A stretch of 64,000 nt of DNA from Flaccisagitta enflata (Eukaryota; Chaetognatha; Sagittoidea; Aphragmophora), in contig OZ231126.1 in the NCBI GenBank assembly GCA_965153355.1, positions 29,698,001-29,762,000 on the forward strand, given 5' to 3'. The notes below the pieces were generated by a model. The model ran no database searches. It was not told the origin of the DNA and worked only from the letters and a program-made list of their open reading frames with translations. The translations under genes and the position numbers were made by a program. Below, piece by piece: positions 45,201 to 60,898 of this stretch (position 1 is its first letter; each line of letters opens with the position of its first letter).

Positions 45201-48179
45201 TTTGGCCATCAATTTGGCAGCTGTCTCTCTTTTTTGCTTGCGTTTGGCACCTGCTTTTTCCAATCAATAGGGAAACAAAGCCTGATGCAGGATAAATTCT
45301 GTTGCATTTCGATAGGCTGTGTTTCTCACAAAAACACGCACGCTGTCATACGCACACTTCCTCAAAATGACCTCCTTTAAAAAACAGAGCACCCACAAAA
45401 ACACCCTTCCCCCTCCCCCACGGCCTACAGACACTTATCTACCAAAATTTGAGGTACCACATAAACACCAATCACCATACGCTTGCCCCACACATTATAC
45501 AAACAGAAAATAAAGGCATATTTGCAGGCCTGTATATTGTTCCGTATTCCCGGTGGGGGGGGGGGAAATAATCAAAGGGTTTGAAGAAAGGGAAGGAAAA
45601 GGAAGGAGGAAAAAAGAGAAAAAAAAGAAAAATTGGGGAAAATATAATTTTTGGCAATGGAAAATCATAAAACATGATGAGTAACATATAATTTAACACT
45701 ATTTAAACCTTAAACACCCAGTTTTAGTGGTTTATGGGGAAGAAAAACATTGATTTGGTAATGCGACGCGATGCGTCGCGGGGAAGAAAATCAAAGGCAG
45801 GGGGGGGGGGAAATAATCAAAGGTTATGGAATTATATACATGCAATTTTGTCTAACCGAGTGAGCTGCTGACACACCGAAACGTAGTTTGAAGAAATCGC
45901 TCGTTTACGACTAGAAAGCGTTCTTTATTATTCTTTTATGCGACCCGGAACTGCGCAGAAACAAGGCCGTATATACGGCAGCATTAGTCGCGGATGGGTG
46001 GGCAGGAGTGGAAAACCTCGAAAAGTGACTTTGTGACCGACGCGACGGACGGACGGACGGACGGACGGACGGACCGAAAAGGGGCTTATAGAGTCGCGTG
46101 TCCGCGACTAAAAACGATTGTCGTGAAATGTTGATTCTTGTTTCTTTTCCTCTCTTTGCATTGTTTGCTGAGTCATTCTCTCAGATTGAGTCGAACGAAA
46201 GTTCAAAAATCTCCTTTGCTTTGCACCGACTGCGTTGATTTAGTTTGATCTTTGATAAATCGAAGCCAAGCCGTTTTAAACGCTCGTATGTAAAGTCATT
46301 GCCTGGTTGTTTCGATTTATCGTTCGTTGCTGCCTTTTGCTCACTTTGTAATTTGCAACGTTCGACAACACCGTCGGTATGTTGAAGTGTGTCTGTATGT
46401 TGAAATCTTCGACATTGCTAGTTACTATACGATGCCATCTCTTTGACTCTAACCAGCAACCTGTTAAGTGTTAACCCTCTACAGATCAAAGCGTAATTGA
46501 ATGCGAGGCCCCAATGAAAACTGTAGCAGCCCCCCCAAGAGCCTAGTATACTAAAGGCCTCAAGCTGGGAATTGGGCCTCGAGGCTGGGATTTGGGCATT
46601 GAGGCCGGGATTTGGACATTGAGGCTGGGATTTGGGCCTTGCTGGGATTTGGGCCTCAAGGCTGGGATTTGGTCTTGAAGGGGAATGGGGGGGGGGTACA
46701 GAGAAGGAGGAGGAGGAGGAGGAAAAATTTCTCCTGAGTGAAAGTATGTCATCGGCCCCTTCGGGACCGACCGACCAACCGACCGACTGACCGACCAACG
46801 GACCGACATAGTGGGGTGGAGTTGCGTAGCACGCAACTTAAAATTGCCTTTTTGTCCGCGACGGAATACCGCGACGGAATACCAATTTGATACTTTGAAG
46901 TGCTAGAACTTGAGCTAGGGAACAAAATTTTAAAAAAACCCTCTGATGGCGCCATTTGTATTCTCATAAGCTTTCAAATGATACCTCAATCATAACCCTA
47001 GCTTCAACATACCGGGCTCTAGAGGGGCTGCTACAGTTATCTTTCCTGAAAGTGGGGGCCTCTCGTTCAAATACGCTCTAATCTATACTCTCCCTTCCGA
47101 GTCGGAAGTTTTGACATCCTCCTTCCACCTCTGCCTATTCGACTCTTTTTGGGCAGCGGCCCCAAAGGGCCAATGTCCTGGGCCAATGTCCTGTAGGACA
47201 CGGGGGATTTTCGAGACGTCAGTCCGTCTATCCGTCCGTCCTTCCGTCCCCCCTTGGTCATCGGAGCTTCAAGTCTGCAGTCTCAGGCCTGATTTTGGCC
47301 CTCTGAGCCCTCAAATTAGTCCTTTCAGACCTCAATTTAGCTCTTGAGAGCTCAAATCAGCTCTCCAGACCTCATATCTGCCCTCAAGACCTCAAATCAG
47401 CCCTCCAGACCTCAAATCCACCCTCCCGGCCTCAAATCAACTCATCAGGCCTTGAATTTGTCCTCCAGGCCTCAAGCCTGCCCCCCAAACCTCAAATCTG
47501 CTCTTCTGGACTAAATTCTGCCATCCCGATTTCAAATCTGCCTCAGGATGTCTCGAAATTCACCCGTGTCCTGCAGGACACGGGACCCGTGTCCTACAGG
47601 ACATCGGCCCTTTGGGGCCGCTGCCCTGCTCTCACTCCACTTCTTCACTTGATCACTCCAAGTAGGGCATCGGGCACCGCTGACCATGTGCGATCCTTGG
47701 ATGACTAGTTAAACCCTACCATCCTCTCTCTTTTTCGCTTTCAGGTACCGAAAAATGAAGGAGCGATTGGGAATGACTGAGATTCGCAAACAAGCGAATC
47801 GTTTGAACTTTGGCGAGATCGAGGCCGACGCTTATCAAGATGATTTGGGCTTCTCTATGGGAACGTTGAAAAAGGGTGGCAAAGGATCGGGTGGAATTCG
47901 CGCCGCGCAAGTCAACAAAGCCACCAACGCCAGAATGTCGCAAAAATTACAGAAGCATTTGGCCAAACAACAACAGGTGTGCTTTCAATCGATATTCTAT
48001 GCAAGTTTCTGCGTGTGTCGTTTGCTCCTTAGAATATGACGCTTTTGGATTGCTTTCCCATGACGCAGTGATAGACAGAGATCTCTTTTGAAGTTGAAGG
48101 TTTGCGATCAGAGGCTCTTATTAGTTGTGATACACTGATAATCCACTCTCACTAAAATGTTTTTAGATCATTGACAAGC

Positions 48180-48268
<89 letters not shown>

Positions 48269-49694
48269 TTCTCTCCTTTCTCTCTTTTCTCTCTCCTTTC
48301 CTCTCTCTCTCCTTTCTCTCTTTCTCTCTTTTCTCACCTTTCTCTCTTTTCTCTCTTTTCTCTCTTTTCTCTCCTTTCTCTCCTTTCTCTCCTCTCCTTT
48401 TTTCTTTCTCTCCTCTCCTTTCTCTCCTTTCTCTCCTTTCTCTCCTTTCTCTCCTTTCTCTCCTTTCTCTCCTTTCTCTCCTTTCTCTCCTTTCTCTCCT
48501 TTCTCTCCTTTCTCTCCTTTCTCTCCTTTCTCTCCTTTCTCTCCTTTCTCTCCTTTCTCTCCTTTCTCTCCTTTCTCTCCTTTCTCTCCTTTCTCTCCTT
48601 TCTCTCCTTTCTCTCCTTTCTCTCCTTTCTCTCCTTTCTCTCCTTTCTCTCTTTCTCTCCTTTCTCTCCTTTCTCTCCTTTCTCTCCTTTCTCTCCTTTC
48701 TCTCTTTTCTCTCTTTTCTCTCCTTTCTCTCCTTTCTCTCTTTTCTCTCTTTTCTCTCCTTTCTCTCCTTTCTCTCCTTTCTCTCCTTTCTCTCCTTTCT
48801 CTCCTTTCTCTCCTTTCTCTCCTTTCTCTCCTTTCTCTCCTTTCTCTCCTTTCTCTCCTTTCTCTCCTTTCTCTCCTTTCTCTCCTTTCTCTCCTTTCTC
48901 TCCTTTCTCTCCTTTCTCTCCTTTCTCTCTTTTCTCTCCTCTCTCTCCTTTCTCTCCTTTCTCTCCTTTCTCTCTTTTCTCTCTTCTCTCTCCCTCTTTC
49001 TCTGTCCGTCTGTCCCTCTCTTCGTCTCCGTCTCTTCCTTTCCCCTTCTCAGGGCTTTGTCTTCAAATCCAAGCAAAATGGCAAATCCAAGCAAAATGGC
49101 AAAATCCAAGCAAAATGGCTAAATTCTGGCTAGAAAACCTGAATTTTGGTCAAAATTCAATCATTTTGGCCCCTAAGATCTAGATCCTGGTTTCTTATAC
49201 CCAGATTCTGGCCTCTAAAACCCTAATCCTAGCCTCAGAGATCTAGATCTTGCTCTCTGTGACCCAGATTCTGGCCTCCAGGACCCAGGACCTGGCCTCA
49301 AGGCCCTAAATCCTGGCCTCAGAGACCCAAATCCTGGCCTCAGAGACTCCAACCCTGGCCTCTGAGACCCAGATTCTGGCCTCAGAGACCTAGATCCTGG
49401 CCTGCTCCCCCCCTCTACTTAACCTACAAACTTCTCAAGAAGAGCAGGGGTACCCTTGTCCATATACTGCCTTTTGTCATTTCTCCATGTTATTCAATGA
49501 GAGTTTGAATAACAGGGCTTCCTAGACAGAAGGCTGGCTGAGAGAAGGACGGACGGACGGATGGACGGACGGACAGATTCCCCCTGTGTTCTACAGGACT
49601 TCGTCCCCTTCGGGGCCGCTGCCCTGCTCCCCCTCAACCTAAATCACATACTACTCAAGCAGGGCACGGGTACCGCTGACCACTTACTGCCTTT

Positions 49695-49764
<70 letters not shown>

Positions 49765-49981
49765 GCTCTCTCTCCCACCCTTCCCCCGCCAACAGACTAC
49801 CTTTGGCGGTACAACGACGATTAAGAAGACTATTTCCGGAACTGCTTCATCGGTGGCGTTCACGCCGCTTCAAGGACTGGAGATCGTGAACCCGGGCGCG
49901 GCTGAAAAGAAATCAGCCGACGACAACAAATACTTTTCTCAAACCTCGGGATTCCAGAGCATCAGACCTAAAACTACGTGA
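42245..49981 (+). CDS. PRPF31: U4/U6 snRNP protein Prp31
   Basis: Five exons: 42245-43207, 44518-44735, 47745-47976, 49796-49981 are four, plus the first counted once; the chain is therefore four coding exons, 1,599 nt, 532 residues (human 499). Prp31 binds 15.5K and the U4 5' stem-loop and is required for tri-snRNP assembly. The N terminus MSLAEELLADLE matches orthologues, then an acidic stretch (13-60). ANNLAAEIDHE and KRFPELESLVPNPYDYIRT mark the NOSIC/coiled coil, and IMVVSVTASTTQG with MGVAGGLTNLAKIPACNVQLLG and LPHTGYIFHS the Nop domain. EPPPVKTVKALPLPLEGQRK, then KMKERLGMTEIRKQANRLNF and FTPLQGLEIVNP mark the Prp31 C-terminal domain. Introns 2 and 3 are full of repeats. Confidence 0.95.
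43310..43550. repeat. TTTC-rich microsatellite in PRPF31 intron 1
   Basis: Degenerate TTTCTTTC tract of about 240 bp. Confidence 0.9.
43690..43920 (+). repeat. Degenerate AGTCGCG-family remnant in PRPF31 intron 1
   Basis: CGCTGCCCACCCGCACGTGA is followed by GACCGACCGACTGACAGAC, but the terminal hairpins are lost. The remaining intron to 44,517 shows nothing else. Confidence 0.4.
45523..45843 (+). repeat. 320-bp dispersed repeat, uninterrupted copy
   Basis: It runs from AGGCCTGTATATTG to ATGGAATTATATACAT, with G-runs and AAATAATCAAAGG at both ends and GCGACGCGATGCGTCGCGG in the middle. It matches the split copy at 2397-3695 in inverted orientation. Confidence 0.85.
45962..46111 (-). mobile_element. 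AGTCGCG-family hairpin element, short complete copy
   Basis: AAGGCCGTATATACGGC hairpin at the left, AGTCGCGGATGGGTGGGCAG, then (GGAC)n, and the terminal hairpin AGTCGCGTGTCCGCGACT plus AAAA. At about 150 bp it gives the minimal element. Confidence 0.85.
46480..47087. mobile_element. TACAGA/CCCCCCTACAG-family element, copy D
   Basis: TACAGATC, AGCGTAATTGAA, GCGAGGCCCC and CTGTAGCAGCCCCCCC at the left are mirrored by GGGGCTGCTACAG, GGGGGCCTCTCG, TACGCTCTAATCTATA at the right. The signature (TCTGATGGCGCCATTTGTA) sits at 46,940-46,960. The interior carries a GGCTGGGATTTGGGCCT array (46,560-46,680) and a reverse AGTCGCG-family copy (about 46,740-46,842). Confidence 0.8.
47151..47626. mobile_element. 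CGGCCC-palindrome element with minisatellite, PRPF31 intron 2
   Basis: GGGCAGCGGCCCCAAAGGGC and TGTCCTGTAGGACACGGG at the left are mirrored by CCCGTGTCCTACAGGACAT and GGCCCTTTGGGGCCGCTGCC at the right. Inside, a GTCCGTCC run precedes a degenerate 20-bp array near CCTCAAATCTGCCCTCC (47,270-47,560). The conserved tail continues to about 47,708. Confidence 0.85.
48183..49010. repeat. 820-bp polypyrimidine tract in PRPF31 intron 3
   Basis: (CT)n to about 48,265, then about 80 copies of the 9-bp unit CTCTCCTTT with scattered variants. It is purely pyrimidine on the + strand for most of its length and yields meaningless ORFs of 320 and 313 residues. Confidence 0.97.
49140..49700. mobile_element. 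CGGCCC-family element with CCTGGCCTCAGAGAC array
   Basis: A 20-21 bp array (49,140-49,410) is followed by a GGACGGACGGAC run, CTACAGGACTTCGTCCCC, CGGGGCCGCTGCCCTGC and the conserved tail GCAGGGCACGGGTACCGCTG. The left terminus is not visible. Confidence 0.6.
49700..49762. repeat. (CT)n microsatellite before the last PRPF31 exon
   Basis: Pure CT run that may serve as an extended pyrimidine tract for the acceptor at 49,795. Confidence 0.95.
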
Positions 49982-50623
49982 TCCATTTCCACGTGATATG
50001 ATGAAGCGTGTGATCTCTTTTTTGAGCTTCATTATTCTCACAAATTTCATTCCTTCTTTTTATTTCTTCCCTCCTTCCTGCCTACCTTCTTTTCCGCTTA
50101 CGTCTCCGCTTACCTTTCTATTTGTCTACTTCCTTTCTGCCAATCTTCCGGATCATCTTCCTTTTCTGCGTCCCTCCTCCCTCAACTTCCTCCATGCTCT
50201 CCCTCATCATGACCCCTTATCGCTTTCATTCTCATCTTTGTTATTCACGAAAATATATCGTGTATTTGTTATTGTTATTCCGTGAAGATATTTGTCTGAA
50301 CCCCATGATTCGCAGTCAAGTGGCCATGTTAGCTCTCGAGTCGAGACTAACGGCAAATGGCCCCAACTTGCATCATCGTCATCGAGCGTTCCTCCCTCTC
50401 TCCTCCCCTGTCCTTGTAGGTTATTTCATCGCAGTTATCACAGCTAAGTAGTCAGATCTCTCCCTTTGCCTCCTTCGTGGCAGAGCCCACCGGTTTCGTT
50501 TCATTTCGAGTACCAAACACGCAATACAGAGTAAGTAGCCAACATCGCGAAGTTAAAAGAGAAAAATTTAAAAGGAAATCTATCAATAAAAGTAAAACCG
50601 TAAAAGAAAAAAAAAAAGAAAAA
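49982..50623. other. PRPF31 3' flank and leader of the RRM gene
   Basis: T/C-rich, no coding exon. Acceptor-like sites are CCTGTCCTTGTAG (AG at 50,418-50,419), TATCACAG (50,442-50,443) and TCGTGGCAG (50,481-50,482). A good donor, CAGA|GTAAGT, lies near 50,531, so a small leader exon is possible. Confidence 0.4.
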
Positions 50624-52981
50624 ATGCCGCGTGGAGGCGGCGGCGTTGTGAGCAAGTTGGAAGAGTCGGTGTCTCGGATTTTCATGGAAGCGGCGTTTAA
50701 GTTAAGCGGCGCCTTGAGCGCCGACATGTTTTTCCTGCTGCAAACCGGCGACGGTAAGCGTCGGTTTTGCGGCCGCGATTCTCTCGTCGATGATTTCGTC
50801 ACCGGCGACCTCCGCTTCAAGGACTCAGACGTCCATTTCCGCTTTTTCGACGACGCCGAACCGTTTGTTGACGACGATGATGATGATGTTGACGACTACA
50901 TTGACGACGTCGAGGATGCGCCATCTGACGTGTCTGAAGACAATTTGAGCGTTGGAGGAGGAAGAAGAGGAAAAGGCGAAGGAAAGAAAACAAACGATTC
51001 AACTTCTTCAAAACGGAAATGTCCTACCAGCCCACATGAAGCTCCGGCGACTAAAACTTCACGCAAAACCCTCAAAGCGAAAAAGAGTGGTCAAAAAGAT
51101 GCAGTCTTCGACGAAACTGCCCCCAAAAGTATTCCCTCAATGCCGGACAAAAAGCCCAACGCCGACGCCGCCGAGTCTGCCTCCGCTTCCGCTTCCGCCG
51201 CCTCAACCGCCTCCGTCTCTAACCCGCGCAAATCCGATGAAGTTTCCAACTATGACAAAACTGGCAAAAAATTCACCGTCTCCGCCAACAAATCTATCGA
51301 CGAGGCGACTTCTTCCGCCTCCGCCAAACCCCCAGCCGAGGCCTCTACCACTTCCGCCCCAGCCGCTTCCCACGACTCTCTCGACGTCGACGACGACAAT
51401 CTCCCCAATGCGGGCGCCCCTCCGGCGTCGGCTCACGTGATCCTCCGTTATTTGCCGGAGAACATGGCTGACGCCAACATCAAATCCAAATTGAGTTATC
51501 TCCTGAAAAAATTCGGCGCGAAAATACACGAAGTTCAAATCATCCACAAGAAAGTGAATCAACCTCGTTCTCGCTACGCCATCGTCTTGTGCGACTCGCG
51601 CACGCAAGCGCACAAATTGATCACTATCACGCGCAACGAAGACTTTCGCGCCAAATTGAAATTCAACACGCTGATGACGGCGGAAGTGGTTCATAAATTC
51701 GACGAGCACGACCCGCGCGCCATGCGCACACTGCGCGTCAGTAATCTGCACGCCGAAGTGGATAAAACGGAACTGCGTCGACTCTTCGAACCTTTCGGGG
51801 AAATTTACTCGCTTGAAATGCGTCACTCGAAGAATGAGAAAACTGGAATCAGCATCGGCACGGCGTTTATTCAGTACGCCTCCGTCGACATCGCCGTTCG
51901 AGCCCGCGAGAGGCTCATCGGCTACAAAATGCGCTCTCTCCCGTTGCTCATCGGCTTTGTGAAAAGTGTCAAATCGGATTGTCTCGTGCTAAACAACGTG
52001 GACTCTGCCACTGTGGCGCATACGCTGAAAAACCGCTTCGGCACTTTGGACGACGTCTACGTGAAAAAGGACAAACGACAAGCGCTGTTGTTTTTCCGCG
52101 ACGTGGATTGCGCCGATAAGGCCATGGAAGTCATCGCTCAGAAGAGGCTCGCTGGTCCCATGTGTCAAATGGATTTCGCCAGCGTCGATCTTCAAGACGC
52201 CTTTCTAGGCAAAGGGGGCGGCGCCGCTTCTTCTCTAGCGTCATCGGCCACTTCCTCCGGCGCTGTATCAGCTTCTTCTTCCGTCGCCGGAATTGGCGGA
52301 AAAGACACACCGGCGGAAAAAGTGAATCTCGTGCGTCTTGACGGAGGATTTGGCATCCCCGTAGAAAAGTTTGAAGTGGCGTCGACAGACGAGTTGGGTG
52401 GAATCACCGTCGAAGACGGCGCCTCTGATATTTCCGACGACGACGAGATTGATGGTGGCACCGGAGGAGGAGGAAGCGGAGAGGAGAAAGGAGGAAAAGG
52501 TGGCAAAGGCGTTGCCGAAAATGACGATGGTCTCGTTCGTGCCTCACCCGTGCCTTCTGAAGGAGGAGGAGGAAGTGGTGGTCCGAAAATCATCCGCACG
52601 AAAAAAGCGATTATGGATAGTCTCGATTTTTCAATTCCACTCTCCGACGGCCAAACAAAATCTCGTGAAAACGATAACAACGTTGAGGGCGATGATAACG
52701 ACGACGATGCTGACGACGATAACGACGAATCTGCGCTTTCGACTGGAGAATCGAAAAAGCAGCGTCTCTTCGTGGGCAACTTGGGAGGCAAAGTCACGAG
52801 TGACGTCATTCGCGCCGAGTTTGAAAAGTTTGGTCAAATCGCCTCTTTGGAAATGAGTCCCGACAACTCTTACTGCTTCATCAGATTCGTGGATGAAAAC
52901 GAAGACGCTCACTCCACCGCCATGGACGCCCTCAACGGCAAAAAGATCGACGACGTCGAACTGCTCATATGCATGGATTGA
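50624..52981 (+). CDS. Four-RRM RNA-binding protein, Spen/RBM15-like arrangement, no SPOC domain
   Basis: Intronless, 785 residues from the first ATG; a GTG-initiated in-frame extension to 50,477 is unlikely. Residues 1-75 form a small folded-looking domain (RIFMEAAFKLSGALSADMFF), followed by an acidic and Ser/Ala-rich linker. RRM-like domains lie at about 272-350 (VILRYLPENM), 368-448 (RTLRVSNLHAEV, GTAFIQYAS), 453-525 (CLVLNNVDSATVA ... ALLFFRDV) and 713-785 (QRLFVGNLGG ... CFIRFVDE). Between RRM3 and RRM4 is a Gly-rich, acidic low-complexity region. Three clustered RRMs recall Spen/RBM15 proteins, but the C terminus is a fourth RRM rather than SPOC, so I assign no orthologue. A nuclear RNA-processing role is inferred. 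Confidence 0.8.
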   Translation: MPRGGGGVVSKLEESVSRIFMEAAFKLSGALSADMFFLLQTGDGKRRFCGRDSLVDDFVTGDLRFKDSDVHFRFFDDAEPFVDDDDDDVDDYIDDVEDAPSDVSEDNLSVGGGRRGKGEGKKTNDSTSSKRKCPTSPHEAPATKTSRKTLKAKKSGQKDAVFDETAPKSIPSMPDKKPNADAAESASASASAASTASVSNPRKSDEVSNYDKTGKKFTVSANKSIDEATSSASAKPPAEASTTSAPAASHDSLDVDDDNLPNAGAPPASAHVILRYLPENMADANIKSKLSYLLKKFGAKIHEVQIIHKKVNQPRSRYAIVLCDSRTQAHKLITITRNEDFRAKLKFNTLMTAEVVHKFDEHDPRAMRTLRVSNLHAEVDKTELRRLFEPFGEIYSLEMRHSKNEKTGISIGTAFIQYASVDIAVRARERLIGYKMRSLPLLIGFVKSVKSDCLVLNNVDSATVAHTLKNRFGTLDDVYVKKDKRQALLFFRDVDCADKAMEVIAQKRLAGPMCQMDFASVDLQDAFLGKGGGAASSLASSATSSGAVSASSSVAGIGGKDTPAEKVNLVRLDGGFGIPVEKFEVASTDELGGITVEDGASDISDDDEIDGGTGGGGSGEEKGGKGGKGVAENDDGLVRASPVPSEGGGGSGGPKIIRTKKAIMDSLDFSIPLSDGQTKSRENDNNVEGDDNDDDADDDNDESALSTGESKKQRLFVGNLGGKVTSDVIRAEFEKFGQIASLEMSPDNSYCFIRFVDENEDAHSTAMDALNGKKIDDVELLICMD

Positions 52982-53479
52982 ATTCGGAGGGGGGTTGGTT
53001 TGGGGTGTGGGAAAGGGAAAAGTGGCCTGTCGATATGAGCATTGCAGTAGTCTGTAGTTCAATTGATAGCCGAAAGAGTTCTGGTCTGAAGAAACACGGG
53101 ACTGACGGACCTGCGTACTAAAGCTAAAGCGTAAGTTTGACATTTTTTTGGAGCACATATAGATAGAAAATTAGGATTGAATGATGTCGTGATTTTGTAT
53201 TTCTATAGCTCATAGGGTGGCTTTGTCCTACACTATTCAATATTTTAACGCTTGAACGCTGGTCCTTTTCTGTTCATTTTCGTTCTCTTTCTTGAAGTTT
53301 AATTAATCAATTTTGCTTATTTAAATGAATTTAATTTTTGGTTATGATTTCAAGTATTTAATCATTCTTTCCTCCGGTGTTTCCAGATTTTAATGTAAAA
53401 GAATTTTTTTTAAAAACCGAATTAAAAAAAAACGACCAACACATTTAAAAAAAAATCAGCTGCGCACATTTTTCTTTCA

Positions 53480-53481
53480 AG
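53480..53481 (+). promoter_or_regulatory. Orphan 3' splice site one base before the PP2A start codon
   Basis: CACATTTTTCTTTCAAG followed by C and ATG. An acceptor this close leaves a leader of one genomic nucleotide, which would make sense only if another exon or a spliced leader is joined here. Confidence 0.5.
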
Positions 53482-53482
53482 C

Positions 53483-58727
<5,245 letters not shown>

Positions 58728-60898
58728 TGACGCTCCGGCTGCCGCCACCGCCGCTGCCACCAGCGCCGCCGCCGCCACCGGCGTTCGTCGAGGCTACAGC
58801 AAATCTCGTCGACGCTTGATGGCGTGTCAACACCGATGTTTCACGACGAAGACGACGACGACGACGACGAAAACAACAACGATAGATATCGCAACGACGA
58901 CGACAACAACGACAATGACAATGGCAAATGTTAACAGCGACGTCACGAACATCACGGTCACTTACCATAAATGTCAGCGAGGAGTATAATAGAACTTTTG
59001 TAACGGACCCCCTTTTTTCGTCATTTAATAAACGAATTGAGACAAATGGATATATTCCGTTTCATGGTCGACACTTTTTGTTTGTTTTATTTTATCCAGT
59101 TGTACATTACAAGCGAGTTTGATGGTAGATCCAAGAAAAGAAATTGTACAAAGAAAGAAACGCGTTCATGCGAACAACAACAACAACAACAATCCTCTCG
59201 AGGCTAAACCTCTGATAGCAAAATATTACCCACGTAGTCTGTTCAGTTTCGAGTTGTGGTCCGTTATCCACTTCAAATTTTGAAGAAAGAAAAAGAATTC
59301 GTTGTTTTTTTTTGTTTTTTTTTGGTTTCCCCCTCTCGCCTATACGTTCTTTAGAACAAATTTTTTGGTCAATCTGGCTTTTTATATAAGTTTTACGTTA
59401 CTTATGAAATCCTTTTGGTCACGGCATTGTGTAGAACCTTTCTAGTTACTAAAATGTATATGAAAAGAATAGCCGATTGTGTGCGCAACGCGGATCTGGA
59501 ACATAAACATGCTTTTTTCCTCCCCTCGACCTTCATCGTCCAAAAAAGTTAATATACAAAAAGGATTAGCCATCTAGAGACTCCGTCGTGTCCTAACTAC
59601 AGTCTCCTAACCAAAATTATCCACTAAAAAACTAGCTTCCTGTTTTAATACTTTTTTTCGCATTGTTTTTTTCTTCGTATCATTTGCCTTCTTTCTTGCA
59701 TCAGAAAATGCGGCGCGAATTTTGAGGAATAAATTATTTTACTTTCTATACAAATTTTGGTTGACGGTATATTTCTTCTTTTTTCCCCCCTTCTCTCTCC
59801 CTCTCGCGCGCACGCGGGGGATCGGAAGCTTGTGTGTGTATAGGAATGAATTTATCACAAAACGGAAAAAACCGCGACAAGTTTTTTATCTGTCTCTGTC
59901 TCTATCGGGTGCGAACTGATTTACAATTTTCAATTCATCATGTGAAAAAAAGAGAGACGGCAAAAAGAACTCCCACCCAAGAACTCTGCTTCTTATTAAT
60001 TGGTTTCTTGAACATAGATAATGTCTTTTTATTATTTTGCATCGTTAGAAGCTATTATAGTTAGTCGCGCGGGGAGAGAGTTAACGGACATCTAAAATCA
60101 TCGTTGACTTTTACCGCCTGCGGCTTCAGTTCTTTTCCGTTCAAAAATTTCATTATCATCATTACTATTATTGTTTTTGTACAAACGACGAATTGTTCAG
60201 TTATAAATCGGAATGATCTTTCGTGTTACGCTCCCTTTAAAGAAAAAAATGTGATAAATTATTGTAAAACGTGCTTTTTTTTTTCTTTCTCTCTGACACA
60301 ACACCCGGTATCGTTTTGATCCATAGTTGTACATAATATACACCCAACGCAAAAATTGAATACGTGGCACGCGCGCGCATGCGCAGACTGGAGGTCCAAA
60401 CGCAACTGAAACGATAACCACAACGACAGGGCGAATGAATACATTCAGATAATGATTCTCTTCTTAACTTACTGATGGCTATCAATGGGAAAATAAGCTT
60501 AGCTTTCAATCCCGAGACGGACGAAGATTTTTAAGAACATTTTGGGAAAGAAAGAAGCGTTGTGATCTCTATCATTTGCGTTAATGCGACTGATAAAAAC
60601 TAAAAACAAACAAAACCAAGTCTAGTCATAATTACAACAAAAACTCATCGACCATCTTTCAATCGATCAATTAATCAATCCACCAATTTTTCCTATACTA
60701 CCCTCGCGCCAATCTTCATTCGCCATAGTCATGTGATCCTGATCCCGTGTGACGTTCAGCTTCTTCACGCCATCTCTATTTAGCACCAGTTGCAACTTTT
60801 GTTAGGACTTGGTGGTTCGAATACTAGTTTGGGCGTTTAAGAGGCGCCGTATTTGATCCTGCTGTAGTAATCACGTTGTAAACCTCCCCCGATTCAAA
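58728..60898. other. PP2A 3' region and spacer before AP1G1
   Basis: 58,740-58,930 is GC-rich with CGACGACGA and CAACAACG trinucleotide runs, probably 3' UTR. AATAAA-type motifs occur near 59,027 and 59,730. CAACAACAACAACAACAA lies at about 59,174. No coding exon is recognised. Confidence 0.45.

Noticed and set aside
48168-49133. 313- and 320-residue ORFs on opposite strands
   Set aside because: They are translations of the CTCTCCTTT tract on both strands.
50477-50623. GTG-initiated N-terminal extension of the RRM protein
   Set aside because: No ATG in the extension, low-complexity lysine-rich translation, and a donor-like GTAAGT within it. It is more likely leader sequence.
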